Part shown: piece by piece, positions 25,069-32,768 of the stretch
Layout: each line of letters opens with the position of its first letter
How positions within the stretch are numbered: the stretch's first letter is position 1
Assembly (NCBI RefSeq): GCF_004801305.1
Contig: NZ_SSOD01000006.1
Location: 62,001 to 126,000, forward strand
Length of the DNA: 64,000 bases
Origin: Pseudothauera rhizosphaerae
Lineage (GTDB): Bacteria > Pseudomonadota > Gammaproteobacteria > Burkholderiales > Rhodocyclaceae
Direction of reading: 5' to 3'
Translations under genes and position numbers: made by a program
The notes under the pieces: model-generated
What the model was told of the DNA's origin: nothing
Databases searched by the model: none
Seen by the model: only the letters and a program-made list of their open reading frames with translations

Positions 25069-26547
25069 TCAAGGGTGCCTCGGCGGCCCAATGTACTCCC
25101 GGGCGATGACCAGGTTGTCGATGTAGAGCGACATCTCCTGCGGCGTGGGCTTGGTACCGCCGTGGTAGACGTTCAGCCACAGGGTTTCGATCCTGAGATC
25201 GGGCACGTCGCGGAAGCGCAGGTCGGTGCGCTCGAAGGCGAGCCGGCCGTCGATCCACGCCCGCAGCACGCCGTCCTTCCTACCCGGCGTGTTCATCCGC
25301 ACGTACTGCTCCACGCTGTACCAACGGTTCTTCTCCAGCGCCCCGGTCGGCCCCAGGTTCCATCCCCAGGTCGCGCCATAACCGGATTTCTTGTCGGCGT
25401 GATAGACATAGGAACCGATGCCCCGCAGCCGGCTCACCGCGGAACCGTGGTCCCGGGCCTGGAAGAAGGTGCCCCGCGCCGACCAGCCGTTGGTGCCGTC
25501 GGCGTGCCGCCCGCCCCAGCCGCCGCGGTTGTAGGTTCCCGCAAAGCCGGGCATCTTGCCGCCGGAGATGTGGGGATCCCAGTCGTCGCCGAAACGCAGC
25601 GCGTAGCGGAAGTACATCTCCTCCGGCTCCTGCCCGGTCTTTTCCTTGAAGCGGTACAGGGCGTTGAGCCCCAGCAGGCTTCCCTTGGGAACCGTGACTT
25701 TGAGCGCCCGGCCGTCGAAGGGCTCGAAGCGGCCCTCCCGCGCAGATCCCGAGAGCGCCGCATGACTGGTCCTGGTGACGCTGGACAGGCGCGACTTCCA
25801 GCCGTCGTCCTCGAAGCTCTCGGCGAACACGACGGCGGGATGCCCGGCGATGCCCCGGTCCCCGGGATAGGCGCGGGAGAGGCCGGGCTCCACCTCCTGC
25901 TTCTCCGCCCGCGGCAGCAGCGGGCGATAGAGGGCGACCATCGCCCCGCCGCCGTACTGCTTCTGCACGGTCAGCACCAGTTCCGCCTGCTCGATGCCAG
26001 CCAGGCCTTCCCGCGGGAAAGGCAGCGCGAGGATGGCGTTGGAGTCGGGGCCCACGGTGATGGTCTTGGCGGTGCCGAGGCTCTTGGTGGTGGTGCAGTT
26101 GAGCGTGCTGTCGGCCGTCGGCTCGAATTCGGACGTCCTGCCGCCGGCCTGCCGCAGCACCAGCTTCGGCCGCGCCCCCCGGTCCGCGCTCTCCCGGCTG
26201 TGGAAGCGGGCCCGTCCGGATTCGCCGCCGGGCGGCACGGCCAGGAAGACCGCCCCCACCGGCTCCGTTCCCTGCATCCACGCCCGGGCCAGGCGGGTGA
26301 CGTCGATGCGGACCGTCTGCCCCACGGCGCCGGACGCAACGTAGGTTTCCGCGTAGGCTACCGTGCCGAAGGGTTTCGAATCCGCATCCACCCAGTCCCC
26401 GCCCTTGCGCTGCCAGGCCATGTGGGCAGCGGAAACGAAGGCGCCGCAGGTCATGCCGTCCAGCGCATCGGAGATCGGCGCCTGGGCGGCGGCAGCGACC
26501 GGCAGCAGCGCCAGCAGGCTTGCGAGAACGGGGGCGCGGGACATCAT
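25069..26547 (-). CDS. Secreted PL14-like polysaccharide lyase with DNRLRE domain
   Basis: A 492-residue secreted protein (signal peptide LASLLALLPVAAAAQA). Residues of about 60-215 look like a DNRLRE-type carbohydrate-associated beta domain (VRIDVTRLARAWMQG ... SRESADRGARPKLVL). The C-terminal 240 residues (MYFRYALRFGDDWDPHISG, KMPGFAGTYNRGGWGGRH, GYGATWGW, LYIDNLVIAREY) resemble polysaccharide lyase family 14, which cleaves alginate or glucuronan. It lies 31 nt after the ligase gene in the same direction, the place where EPS loci often encode a trimming lyase. A uronate target agrees with the AlgD-like gene at 30135. Family call moderately sure. Confidence 0.78.
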   Translation of the reverse strand: MMSRAPVLASLLALLPVAAAAQAPISDALDGMTCGAFVSAAHMAWQRKGGDWVDADSKPFGTVAYAETYVASGAVGQTVRIDVTRLARAWMQGTEPVGAVFLAVPPGGESGRARFHSRESADRGARPKLVLRQAGGRTSEFEPTADSTLNCTTTKSLGTAKTITVGPDSNAILALPFPREGLAGIEQAELVLTVQKQYGGGAMVALYRPLLPRAEKQEVEPGLSRAYPGDRGIAGHPAVVFAESFEDDGWKSRLSSVTRTSHAALSGSAREGRFEPFDGRALKVTVPKGSLLGLNALYRFKEKTGQEPEEMYFRYALRFGDDWDPHISGGKMPGFAGTYNRGGWGGRHADGTNGWSARGTFFQARDHGSAVSRLRGIGSYVYHADKKSGYGATWGWNLGPTGALEKNRWYSVEQYVRMNTPGRKDGVLRAWIDGRLAFERTDLRFRDVPDLRIETLWLNVYHGGTKPTPQEMSLYIDNLVIAREYIGPPRHP

Positions 26548-26578
26548 CGGAGGAAACTCCTGCCGGAAAGGCGGCTGG

Positions 26579-27976
26579 TTAGCCGGAAACGCCCGGATTC
26601 GCCGCCCGCGCCGCCTCCCGGCCGGCGTGCCGGCCTTTGCCGTCGCCCAACCCCGGGCGTTTGGGGACGAGCCTGTCGCCGAAGAACAGGGGAATCTTCA
26701 TGAAACGGCCGTTGGGCTCGAAGGCGGGCTCCCGCTCCCATCCCCGCGACTGGACCCAGTAGCGGGCGGCGACGGTCAGGGCCATCACGTTGTAGGGCAG
26801 GTCGAAGTAGGCCAGGCTCAGGAAGGCGCCGCCGATGGCGAAGCCGACGATGGAAACCTGGACCATGGCCCCCAGGTGCGCGCACCACATCGTTTCCGGC
26901 TGCGCCTTGCCGTGCTTGCGCAGCCATCCGGCGCAGCGCCAGACCGAGAACCAGAACAGCAGGTAGATGGTCAGGCCGATGAAACCGTGCTCGCCCAGCA
27001 TATGGAAATAGATGCTGTGGGCCGAGACGATGAAGGTCGGGTCGGGCGCGTAGGCCGCATAGACGCCGGGGTTGTAGATGCTGAAACCGCCGCCGAGGAA
27101 ATTGTCCCTGGCGATGTTGTACGCCATCATCCAGGCGTTGATCCGCCCCTGCGCGGAGCGGTCTTCCGGCGCGGCGATGGTTTCCATCCGCTCCCACCAG
27201 CGCTCGGGCATCATGGACAGGGCCAGTGCCCCGCAACCCAGGATGACGAGGCCGCTCATGAACTTGTTCCGCCCCCGCCACCACAGCACCGCCAGCATGC
27301 CGCTGACGGCCAGCAGGGCGCCGCGGGAGTGCGACCCGAGGATGGACACGCCGCACAGCACCATGCCCGCGGTCATGGCGTATTTCTGCCATTTCTCCAT
27401 CAGGGTGGTCTGCAGGAAACGCAGCAGCGGCACCGTCATGATCAGGGCCACGGCCAGGGCGTTGTTCTCGAAGATGTAGGAGCCGGGCGGCCCCCACACC
27501 CGCGAACCGCCGCCGGTCACCAACGTGAAGATGCCCCCCTTCACGCCGTAGAAGGCGATGGACAGGGCGATCACCCAGGCGAAGACCATCATCTCCCGCT
27601 TCGTCCGCAGCAGCATGATGGTGATCAGCACCATCAGGTCGATCTTGAGCACCTTCTGCAACTGGCCGAAGCTCGCTCCGGGATCGAATGCGAACAGCGT
27701 GGTCAGGCACATCCAGCCGATCAGGATCGCCAGCCAGACGGTGGGCGCCCCGATGAAGGGGCTGGGGCGTTTTTCCTTCGTCAGCAGCACGCCGATCAGG
27801 GTGCACAGGCCCAGATAGGCCGCCACAGGCGCGTCGTACATGAAGCCCCATGCCAGGCGGTGGGGGTTCATCATGCTGATCCAGGTCCACAGCATCGCGC
27901 CCACGAAGGGATGCCGCAGGGCGATCAGCCCTCCGGGCATGACGATCAGGAACAGCAGCAGGTCACGCATGGACAT
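26579..27976 (-). CDS. Putative O-glycosylation ligase/polymerase, exosortase A system-associated (Wzy-like)
   Basis: A 465-residue protein with about 10-11 membrane helices. It matches the XrtA-associated ligase subfamily: MRDLLLFLIVMPGGLIALRHP at the start, TWISMMNPHRLAWGF, a conserved SRGALLAV region, then INAWMMAYNIARDNFLGGGF before the large periplasmic loop with HSIYFHMLGEHGFIGL. These are O-antigen-ligase/Wzy_C features. Expected role: polymerise the EPS repeat or join glycan to an acceptor such as a sorted PEP-CTERM protein, on the periplasmic side. It follows the glycosyltransferase gene by 12 nt. Confidence 0.92.
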   Translation of the reverse strand: MSMRDLLLFLIVMPGGLIALRHPFVGAMLWTWISMMNPHRLAWGFMYDAPVAAYLGLCTLIGVLLTKEKRPSPFIGAPTVWLAILIGWMCLTTLFAFDPGASFGQLQKVLKIDLMVLITIMLLRTKREMMVFAWVIALSIAFYGVKGGIFTLVTGGGSRVWGPPGSYIFENNALAVALIMTVPLLRFLQTTLMEKWQKYAMTAGMVLCGVSILGSHSRGALLAVSGMLAVLWWRGRNKFMSGLVILGCGALALSMMPERWWERMETIAAPEDRSAQGRINAWMMAYNIARDNFLGGGFSIYNPGVYAAYAPDPTFIVSAHSIYFHMLGEHGFIGLTIYLLFWFSVWRCAGWLRKHGKAQPETMWCAHLGAMVQVSIVGFAIGGAFLSLAYFDLPYNVMALTVAARYWVQSRGWEREPAFEPNGRFMKIPLFFGDRLVPKRPGLGDGKGRHAGREAARAANPGVSG

Positions 27977-27988
27977 CGCAATCCTTCC

Positions 27989-29131
27989 TCATCCCGTCGA
28001 TGCCGCCCGCGCGGCGAGCCGGCGATACACCGCAAACCACTTCTCGCGCACGGCCGGCCAGGCGTAGGCGGCCACGGCCTCTCCGCCGGCGGCACGCAGG
28101 CGCCCGGCCAGCGCCCGGTCCGCCAGCACCCGCAACGCCTGTTCGCCCAGGGCCTCCGCGTCGCCCACCGGCACCAGCAGCGCCGATACCTCGTGCGCCA
28201 CCATGTCCGGGATGCCGCCGGCGCGGGTGCTGACCACCGGCACGCCGCTGGCGAGCGCTTCGAGGATGGAGATGGGCATGTTGTCCACCGTGCTGGGATT
28301 CAGCATGCAGTCGGCCGAGGCATACAGGGCCGGAATCTCCGCGTTGTCGATGCGACCGGTATAGCGCACGCAGCCCTGCAGGCCAAGTTCGGCCGTGAGC
28401 GCCTCCAGCGCCGTGCGCTCCGGGCCGCTGCCGGCCACGGTCAGGCGTGCGCCCGGCCAGGCGCCGCGGACGCGGGCGAAGGCCCGGAGCGCGGTGGGAA
28501 TGTCGTAGATCGGCTCCAGGTTGCGGGTGACGATCAGGTGGGGCGCGTCGCCGAAATCCCGCGGCGGGGCCGGACCGAAGCGGGACAGATCCACGATGTT
28601 GGGCACGATGGCGGCATCCAGCCCGTGGCGCGCGAAAACCCGCTGCAGGAAGGGCGAGGGCGTGACCCGGGCATGGGCCAGGCGCAGCGTGGCCAGCACG
28701 TGGCGGGGGGCACGGGAGAAGAAGGCGTCGGCGTTTCCGCCCCGGTAATTGACGATCACGCGCGCACCGCGCAGGCGCCCGATCCAGACGGCGGGTGCGG
28801 CGAACAGGTGCCAGGCCCAGCCGGAATTGGCGAGCACGTGCATGACCTGCACGCGCCCCGCCGCGCCCCACAGCCGCGCCAGATAGGGCAGCAGGCGGAA
28901 CACCGCGCGCAGGCCCGGAACGCGGGCGATCCACTGCGGCGCGTAGGGCGGATTGTTGCGCACCAGCTCGACCTGGACGCCTTCCTGCCGCAGCAGGCGC
29001 AGCAGTTGTTCGCACTGGTTGGCCATGCCGCCCGAAGGCGGCGGCAGCGGGCCGACGATGCACACAGGCGGCACCGCCTCGGCCCGGGCTTCGGTGCCGG
29101 CCGGCATGGAAAGGGGCGCGGGCGCATTCAC
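27989..29131 (-). CDS. Family 4 glycosyltransferase
   Basis: A 380-residue GT-B enzyme. PPVCIVGPLPPPSGGMANQ near the N-terminus is the acceptor-side Gly loop; the donor domain has LIVTRNLEPIYDIPTAL, LTVAGSGPERTALE, YTGRIDNAEIPALYASAD and the E-x7-E motif in PSTVDNMPISILEALASGVPVV. The GTG at 29131 overlaps the transglutaminase-like gene's stop (GTGA), which fixes the start. It should add one sugar of the repeat unit from a nucleotide-sugar, retaining mechanism by family. Confidence 0.9.
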   Translation of the reverse strand: MNAPAPLSMPAGTEARAEAVPPVCIVGPLPPPSGGMANQCEQLLRLLRQEGVQVELVRNNPPYAPQWIARVPGLRAVFRLLPYLARLWGAAGRVQVMHVLANSGWAWHLFAAPAVWIGRLRGARVIVNYRGGNADAFFSRAPRHVLATLRLAHARVTPSPFLQRVFARHGLDAAIVPNIVDLSRFGPAPPRDFGDAPHLIVTRNLEPIYDIPTALRAFARVRGAWPGARLTVAGSGPERTALEALTAELGLQGCVRYTGRIDNAEIPALYASADCMLNPSTVDNMPISILEALASGVPVVSTRAGGIPDMVAHEVSALLVPVGDAEALGEQALRVLADRALAGRLRAAGGEAVAAYAWPAVREKWFAVYRRLAARAASTG

Positions 29132-30138
29132 GGCTGCCCCCTGCGGCGCACCAGCAGCCAGCCCGCCAGAAAGACGACCGTCGCCCCACCGAGCACGACC
29201 ACGGCGAGCAGCCGCACGCGTAGCCACCGGATGGCCTCGCGCTGGTCCTGGTTCTCCGGCAGCGCGAGGACGCGAATCTGCGGATGCACGCCTGCCGCCA
29301 CGCCGCCCAGTTGTTCCAGCGCCCGATGCACACCGCCGAGGGTGCGGACCACGGGCGAGCGGTCGTATTCGAACACGTTGTTGCCCCACCACATGTACCA
29401 CTCCGGCAGGCCGCGGCGGTAGTAGTCCAGCGCCTTGTCGTCGTGGCGGAAGCCGGGGCTGGCCGTGGGGTCGACGGGCACCAGCTTCAGGTGCGGCGCA
29501 TCGCGCAGCAGCGCCTCGCGGAAGGCCATGGCCGACAGGGGCGTTCCGGCACCGTCGGTGACGTAGAAGTTGTTGAACACGTCGATCATGACCCATCGCC
29601 CGCGCCCGCTGTCCCACACCTCGTTGAAGATGTGGCCGCGGCCGCCGAAGCCGTCGAAGGAGAAGGCCCACGGCCGCGAGAACAGGCCGGCGGCGGTGGC
29701 GAGCCCGGTGAAGCTGTCGGCGTAGTCGCCGCAATAGCCTTCGCCGCCCCGGGTGATGCGGGTGTAGGTGTCGGCGAGATCGGCCTGGATCGGCCCGCCG
29801 CTGCGCCGGCCGTCGGGCAGCAGGTGGCGGCCGATGGCCAGCGCGGTGGCCCAGTCGTCCTGCCTCCCCTCGTCGCCCGTCACCTTCAGCCCGTGGCGGG
29901 CGACGGTGTCGGCGTAGAGAGGCAGCGGCGGAGTCGTTTCCAGCGCGAAATCCGCGGGGACGGCGGCCGGCGTCCACTCATGGACCGCCGGCTCCGCCTG
30001 CACCAGCAGGGCGTTGCGCATGCGCACCAGTTCGGCGGAATCCCGCAGGTGGGGCAGCAGCGAGGCGGCTACGGTCAGCGCCACGACCGCGCTTGCCCAG
30101 GACAGCCGCAGCCAGAGCCGGGCCGCGCCGGATTTCAC
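29128..30138 (-). CDS. Membrane-anchored transglutaminase-like cysteine protease-fold protein
   Basis: A 336-residue protein with an N-terminal membrane helix (residues about 10-30) and a C-terminal one (LLAVVVLGGATVVFLAGWLLV) followed by RRR, so the main domain would be periplasmic. The transglutaminase-like triad is visible: C136 in GYCGDYADSFTGL, H169 in GRGHIFNEVW, D186 in WVMIDVFNN. Such proteins cross-link, transfer or hydrolyse amides. The GTG at 30138 overlaps the dehydrogenase stop by GTGA and the end overlaps the glycosyltransferase start. Its place inside the sugar genes suggests a role in amide-containing EPS; substrate unknown. Confidence 0.83.
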   Translation of the reverse strand: MKSGAARLWLRLSWASAVVALTVAASLLPHLRDSAELVRMRNALLVQAEPAVHEWTPAAVPADFALETTPPLPLYADTVARHGLKVTGDEGRQDDWATALAIGRHLLPDGRRSGGPIQADLADTYTRITRGGEGYCGDYADSFTGLATAAGLFSRPWAFSFDGFGGRGHIFNEVWDSGRGRWVMIDVFNNFYVTDGAGTPLSAMAFREALLRDAPHLKLVPVDPTASPGFRHDDKALDYYRRGLPEWYMWWGNNVFEYDRSPVVRTLGGVHRALEQLGGVAAGVHPQIRVLALPENQDQREAIRWLRVRLLAVVVLGGATVVFLAGWLLVRRRGQP

Positions 30139-31463
30139 CAGCAGAGCCCCTCCACCTGCGCCCGCAGCGTGCCGGGGCCGGGCAGATTCACCAGGTCGAG
30201 CACCTTCTGCTCCGGCCGCGCCCGGGTCGCCAGCGCATCGAAGATGGCCGGGCTGGACACGCCGACGACGAGCACTTCGGCCTCGTCGATGATGGCGTGG
30301 AGGTCGGGCTTGAGCAGGTCGCCGATGTGGGGCAGTTGCGTCTCGATGAAGCGGCGGTTGGCGCCCAGCAGGCGGGAGAGCTGCACGTCCGGGTCGTAGA
30401 TGGACAGTTGCACGCCCTTGCCGATGAGCTGCTCGGCCAGCACCACCAGCGGGCTTTCCCGCAGGTCGTCGGTGCCGGTCTTGAAGGACAGGCCCAGCAT
30501 GCCCACCTTGCGGCAGCCGGTTTCCAGCACCTTGGCGATGGCGCGGTCGATGTGCTGGCGATTGGACAGCATGATGCCGCCCAGCATGGGCAGTTCCACG
30601 TCGTGCATCTTGGCCAGGTAGGTGGAAGCGCGCAGGTCCTTGGGCAGGCAGGAGCCGCCGAAGGCGAAGCCGGGCTTGAGGTAGGCGGGCGAGATGTTGA
30701 GCTGGGTGTCCTGGCACACCAGTTCCATGACCTCGAAGGGATTCACCCCCAGGGCTTCGCACAGGCGCGCGGTCTCGTTGGCGAAGGTGATCTTCAGCGC
30801 GTGGAAGTTGTTGCAGGCGTACTTCATCATCTCCGCCGAGCGCACCGAGGTGCGCAGGAACTTGCACGGCAGGTGGCCGAAGAGTTCGCGCAGGCGCTCC
30901 AGCGGGTAGTCGTGGTTGGCGCCGACGACGGTGAAGGGCGGCTTGTCGTAGTCGCGGATGGACGAGCCTTCCCGCAGGAATTCGGGCTGGAAGCAGGCGT
31001 GGAAATGCTCGCCGTCCCGCAGGCCGGATTCGGCCTCGACGATGGGCACCAGCGTGCTCTCCACCGTGCCCGGCACCAGCGTGGAGCGGAACACCAGCAC
31101 GTGGGGCGCGGCACCGCCGGCAGCCTTGGCGGCGATGGCGCGGCCGAGGTCCTTGGCCAGACGCAGCACCGCGCCCTGGTCCTGGCTGCCGTTGGAGGCC
31201 GAGGGCGTGCCGACGCAGATCAGCGAAATGTCGCTGGCGCGCACCGCCTCCGCCACGTCGGTGGTGACCTGGACCCGCCCGCCGGCGGCCACGGCGGCCA
31301 TGAGGTCCACCATGCCCTCTTCCACCACCGGGGTGGTGCCGGACTTGATGAGGTCGAGCTTGGTCTGGTCGATGTCGACGCCGATGACCTGGTGGCCGTC
31401 CCGCGCGAGGCAGGCGAGCGACACCGCGCCGACGTAGCCGAGGCCGAAAATGCTGATCTTCAT
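30135..31463 (-). CDS. Nucleotide-sugar dehydrogenase, most like GDP-mannose 6-dehydrogenase
   Basis: A 442-residue UDP-Glc/GDP-Man dehydrogenase. FGLGYVGAV binds NAD; catalytic Cys272 lies in GFAFGGSCLPKDLRA; CNNFHALKITFANE and GLSFKTGTDDLRESPLV complete the family pattern. The SCLPKD and TDDLRES wording, the N-terminal ISIFGLGYVGAV and the C-terminal LGANRRFIETQLPHI agree better with AlgD than with UDP-glucose dehydrogenase (SCFPKD). It would make GDP-mannuronate, a four-electron oxidation, giving an acidic EPS. Subfamily assignment is from remembered motifs, so UDP-Glc or UDP-sugar use remains possible. Confidence 0.9.
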   Translation of the reverse strand: MKISIFGLGYVGAVSLACLARDGHQVIGVDIDQTKLDLIKSGTTPVVEEGMVDLMAAVAAGGRVQVTTDVAEAVRASDISLICVGTPSASNGSQDQGAVLRLAKDLGRAIAAKAAGGAAPHVLVFRSTLVPGTVESTLVPIVEAESGLRDGEHFHACFQPEFLREGSSIRDYDKPPFTVVGANHDYPLERLRELFGHLPCKFLRTSVRSAEMMKYACNNFHALKITFANETARLCEALGVNPFEVMELVCQDTQLNISPAYLKPGFAFGGSCLPKDLRASTYLAKMHDVELPMLGGIMLSNRQHIDRAIAKVLETGCRKVGMLGLSFKTGTDDLRESPLVVLAEQLIGKGVQLSIYDPDVQLSRLLGANRRFIETQLPHIGDLLKPDLHAIIDEAEVLVVGVSSPAIFDALATRARPEQKVLDLVNLPGPGTLRAQVEGLCW

Positions 31464-31489
31464 TGCTATGCTCCCCGTTTACCGAAATA

Positions 31490-31552
31490 CCGTTCGGGCT
31501 GAGCCTGTCGAAGCCCTCGCATGGGGGGCTTCGACAGGCTCAGGGCGAACGG
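31490..31552. repeat. Dispersed-type hairpin repeat between two EPS genes
   Basis: Near-perfect 26-bp inverted arms (31490-31515 and about 31527-31552) with a short loop; mismatches are in the CGGGCT/GCCCTG part. The motif GAGCCTGTCGAAGCCC is a common intergenic repeat in proteobacteria. It fills the gap between the stop of the TIGR03087-type glycosyltransferase gene and the start of the dehydrogenase gene on the - strand, and so may attenuate or process the mRNA between the two halves of the operon. Confidence 0.8.
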
Positions 31553-31553
31553 G

Positions 31554-32768
31554 TCATCTGGACGGCATTGCCCGTTTGCCGTGGAATTCTTCGACGCAGC
31601 GGCCGATGATGGCGTCCAGCCGTTCCATCGAGCGCGGCCAGGCGTGGTGGGACAGCATGCGTTCGCGCCCCGCGTGGGCCAGGCGCGCCCGTTCGGCCGG
31701 CTGGTCGGCGATGCTGCAGATGGCCTCAGCGTACTCTTGCGGGCTGTCGGCCACGAGGAAATGTTCCCCACCCACGGCATCGACGCCGCCCGCGGCGATG
31801 GAGCTGGACACCACCGGCACGCCCATGGCCATGGCCTCCAGGATCTTGTTCTGCGTGCCGCGGGCGATGGCCAGCGGCGCCACCATGGCGGCCGAGCGCA
31901 GGATGAACGGCCGCACGTCCGGCACCGAGCCGGTGACGGTGATGCCCGGCCGCTCGGCGAGCTTCCTCACCGCCGGAATGGGGTCGGCGCCGACGATCAG
32001 CAGCTTCATCCCGGGCCGGCGTGCCCGCAGCAACGGCCACACCTCGTCGCAGAAGCGGAACATGGCCTCCTGGTTGGGGTAGTAGTCCATGCGCCCGATG
32101 AAGCTGATGGTGTCCGGGTCGTAGCCCTCGCCGTCGGGCTTGAAGAACTCCGTATCCACGCCGTTGGGGAACCAGTCGGAGGCCACGCCGGTGCGGTAGG
32201 ACTCCAGGGTTTCCCATTCGGCGCGGGTGGTGGCGGTGCACAGGTCGAAACGGCGGGCGAGGCGCTTTTCCTCCCGCTCCATCTTCCGGCCTTCCAGCCA
32301 GTAGCCCATCTTCAGGGGGAAGGGCTTGTAGTTCACGTACTCCAGCCACTTCTGGGAATCCATGTCGCCGAAGTCCAGGATCTTGGGCACGCCGGCCACC
32401 TTCTCCACGTACTGGGCCACGGAGGAGCAGTGCACGAAGACGAGGTCGAAGCGCTCCCGGGCCAGCAGGCCATCCACCTTGCGCGCCAGTTCGGGGGAAT
32501 GGAAAAAGCCCATGGACGAGGGCACCGGCGTGGGGAGCCGCGCCACCATGCGCGCGGTCTGCACGGGGTTGGACACCACCGCCATCTCGAAGCGCGCGCA
32601 GTGGGGCGCGATGCCCCGGCCCTCCTCGGCCTCGGCTTCCGAGCGCGCGAGGGAACACACCGTTACCTCGTGGTTCTGCGACAGGTGGCGGATCATGTTG
32701 AAGGGGCGGATCTTGCCGCCGCGCTTGGGCGGGAAGGGGAAACGGTGGCAGACGTAGAGAATCTTCAT
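31554..32768 (-). CDS. PEP-CTERM/XrtA system glycosyltransferase (TIGR03087-like)
   Basis: A 404-residue GT-B glycosyltransferase. It begins KILYVCHRFPFPPKRGGKIR, a characteristic start of this XrtA-linked family; later come FVHCSSVAQYVEKV, LDFGDMDSQKWLEY, NGVDTEFF, ISFIGRMDYYPNQEA, LLIVGADP and GTQNKILEAMAMGVPVV (E-x7-E). The ATG at 32768 overlaps the upstream amidotransferase stop (ATGA). It should add a sugar to the lipid-linked EPS unit. A hairpin repeat follows its stop directly. Confidence 0.92.
   Translation of the reverse strand: MKILYVCHRFPFPPKRGGKIRPFNMIRHLSQNHEVTVCSLARSEAEAEEGRGIAPHCARFEMAVVSNPVQTARMVARLPTPVPSSMGFFHSPELARKVDGLLARERFDLVFVHCSSVAQYVEKVAGVPKILDFGDMDSQKWLEYVNYKPFPLKMGYWLEGRKMEREEKRLARRFDLCTATTRAEWETLESYRTGVASDWFPNGVDTEFFKPDGEGYDPDTISFIGRMDYYPNQEAMFRFCDEVWPLLRARRPGMKLLIVGADPIPAVRKLAERPGITVTGSVPDVRPFILRSAAMVAPLAIARGTQNKILEAMAMGVPVVSSSIAAGGVDAVGGEHFLVADSPQEYAEAICSIADQPAERARLAHAGRERMLSHHAWPRSMERLDAIIGRCVEEFHGKRAMPSR

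Noticed and set aside
30135-31463. UDP-glucose 6-dehydrogenase
   Set aside because: SCLPKD and TDDLRES motifs and the N-terminus fit AlgD better; kept as a stated alternative only.
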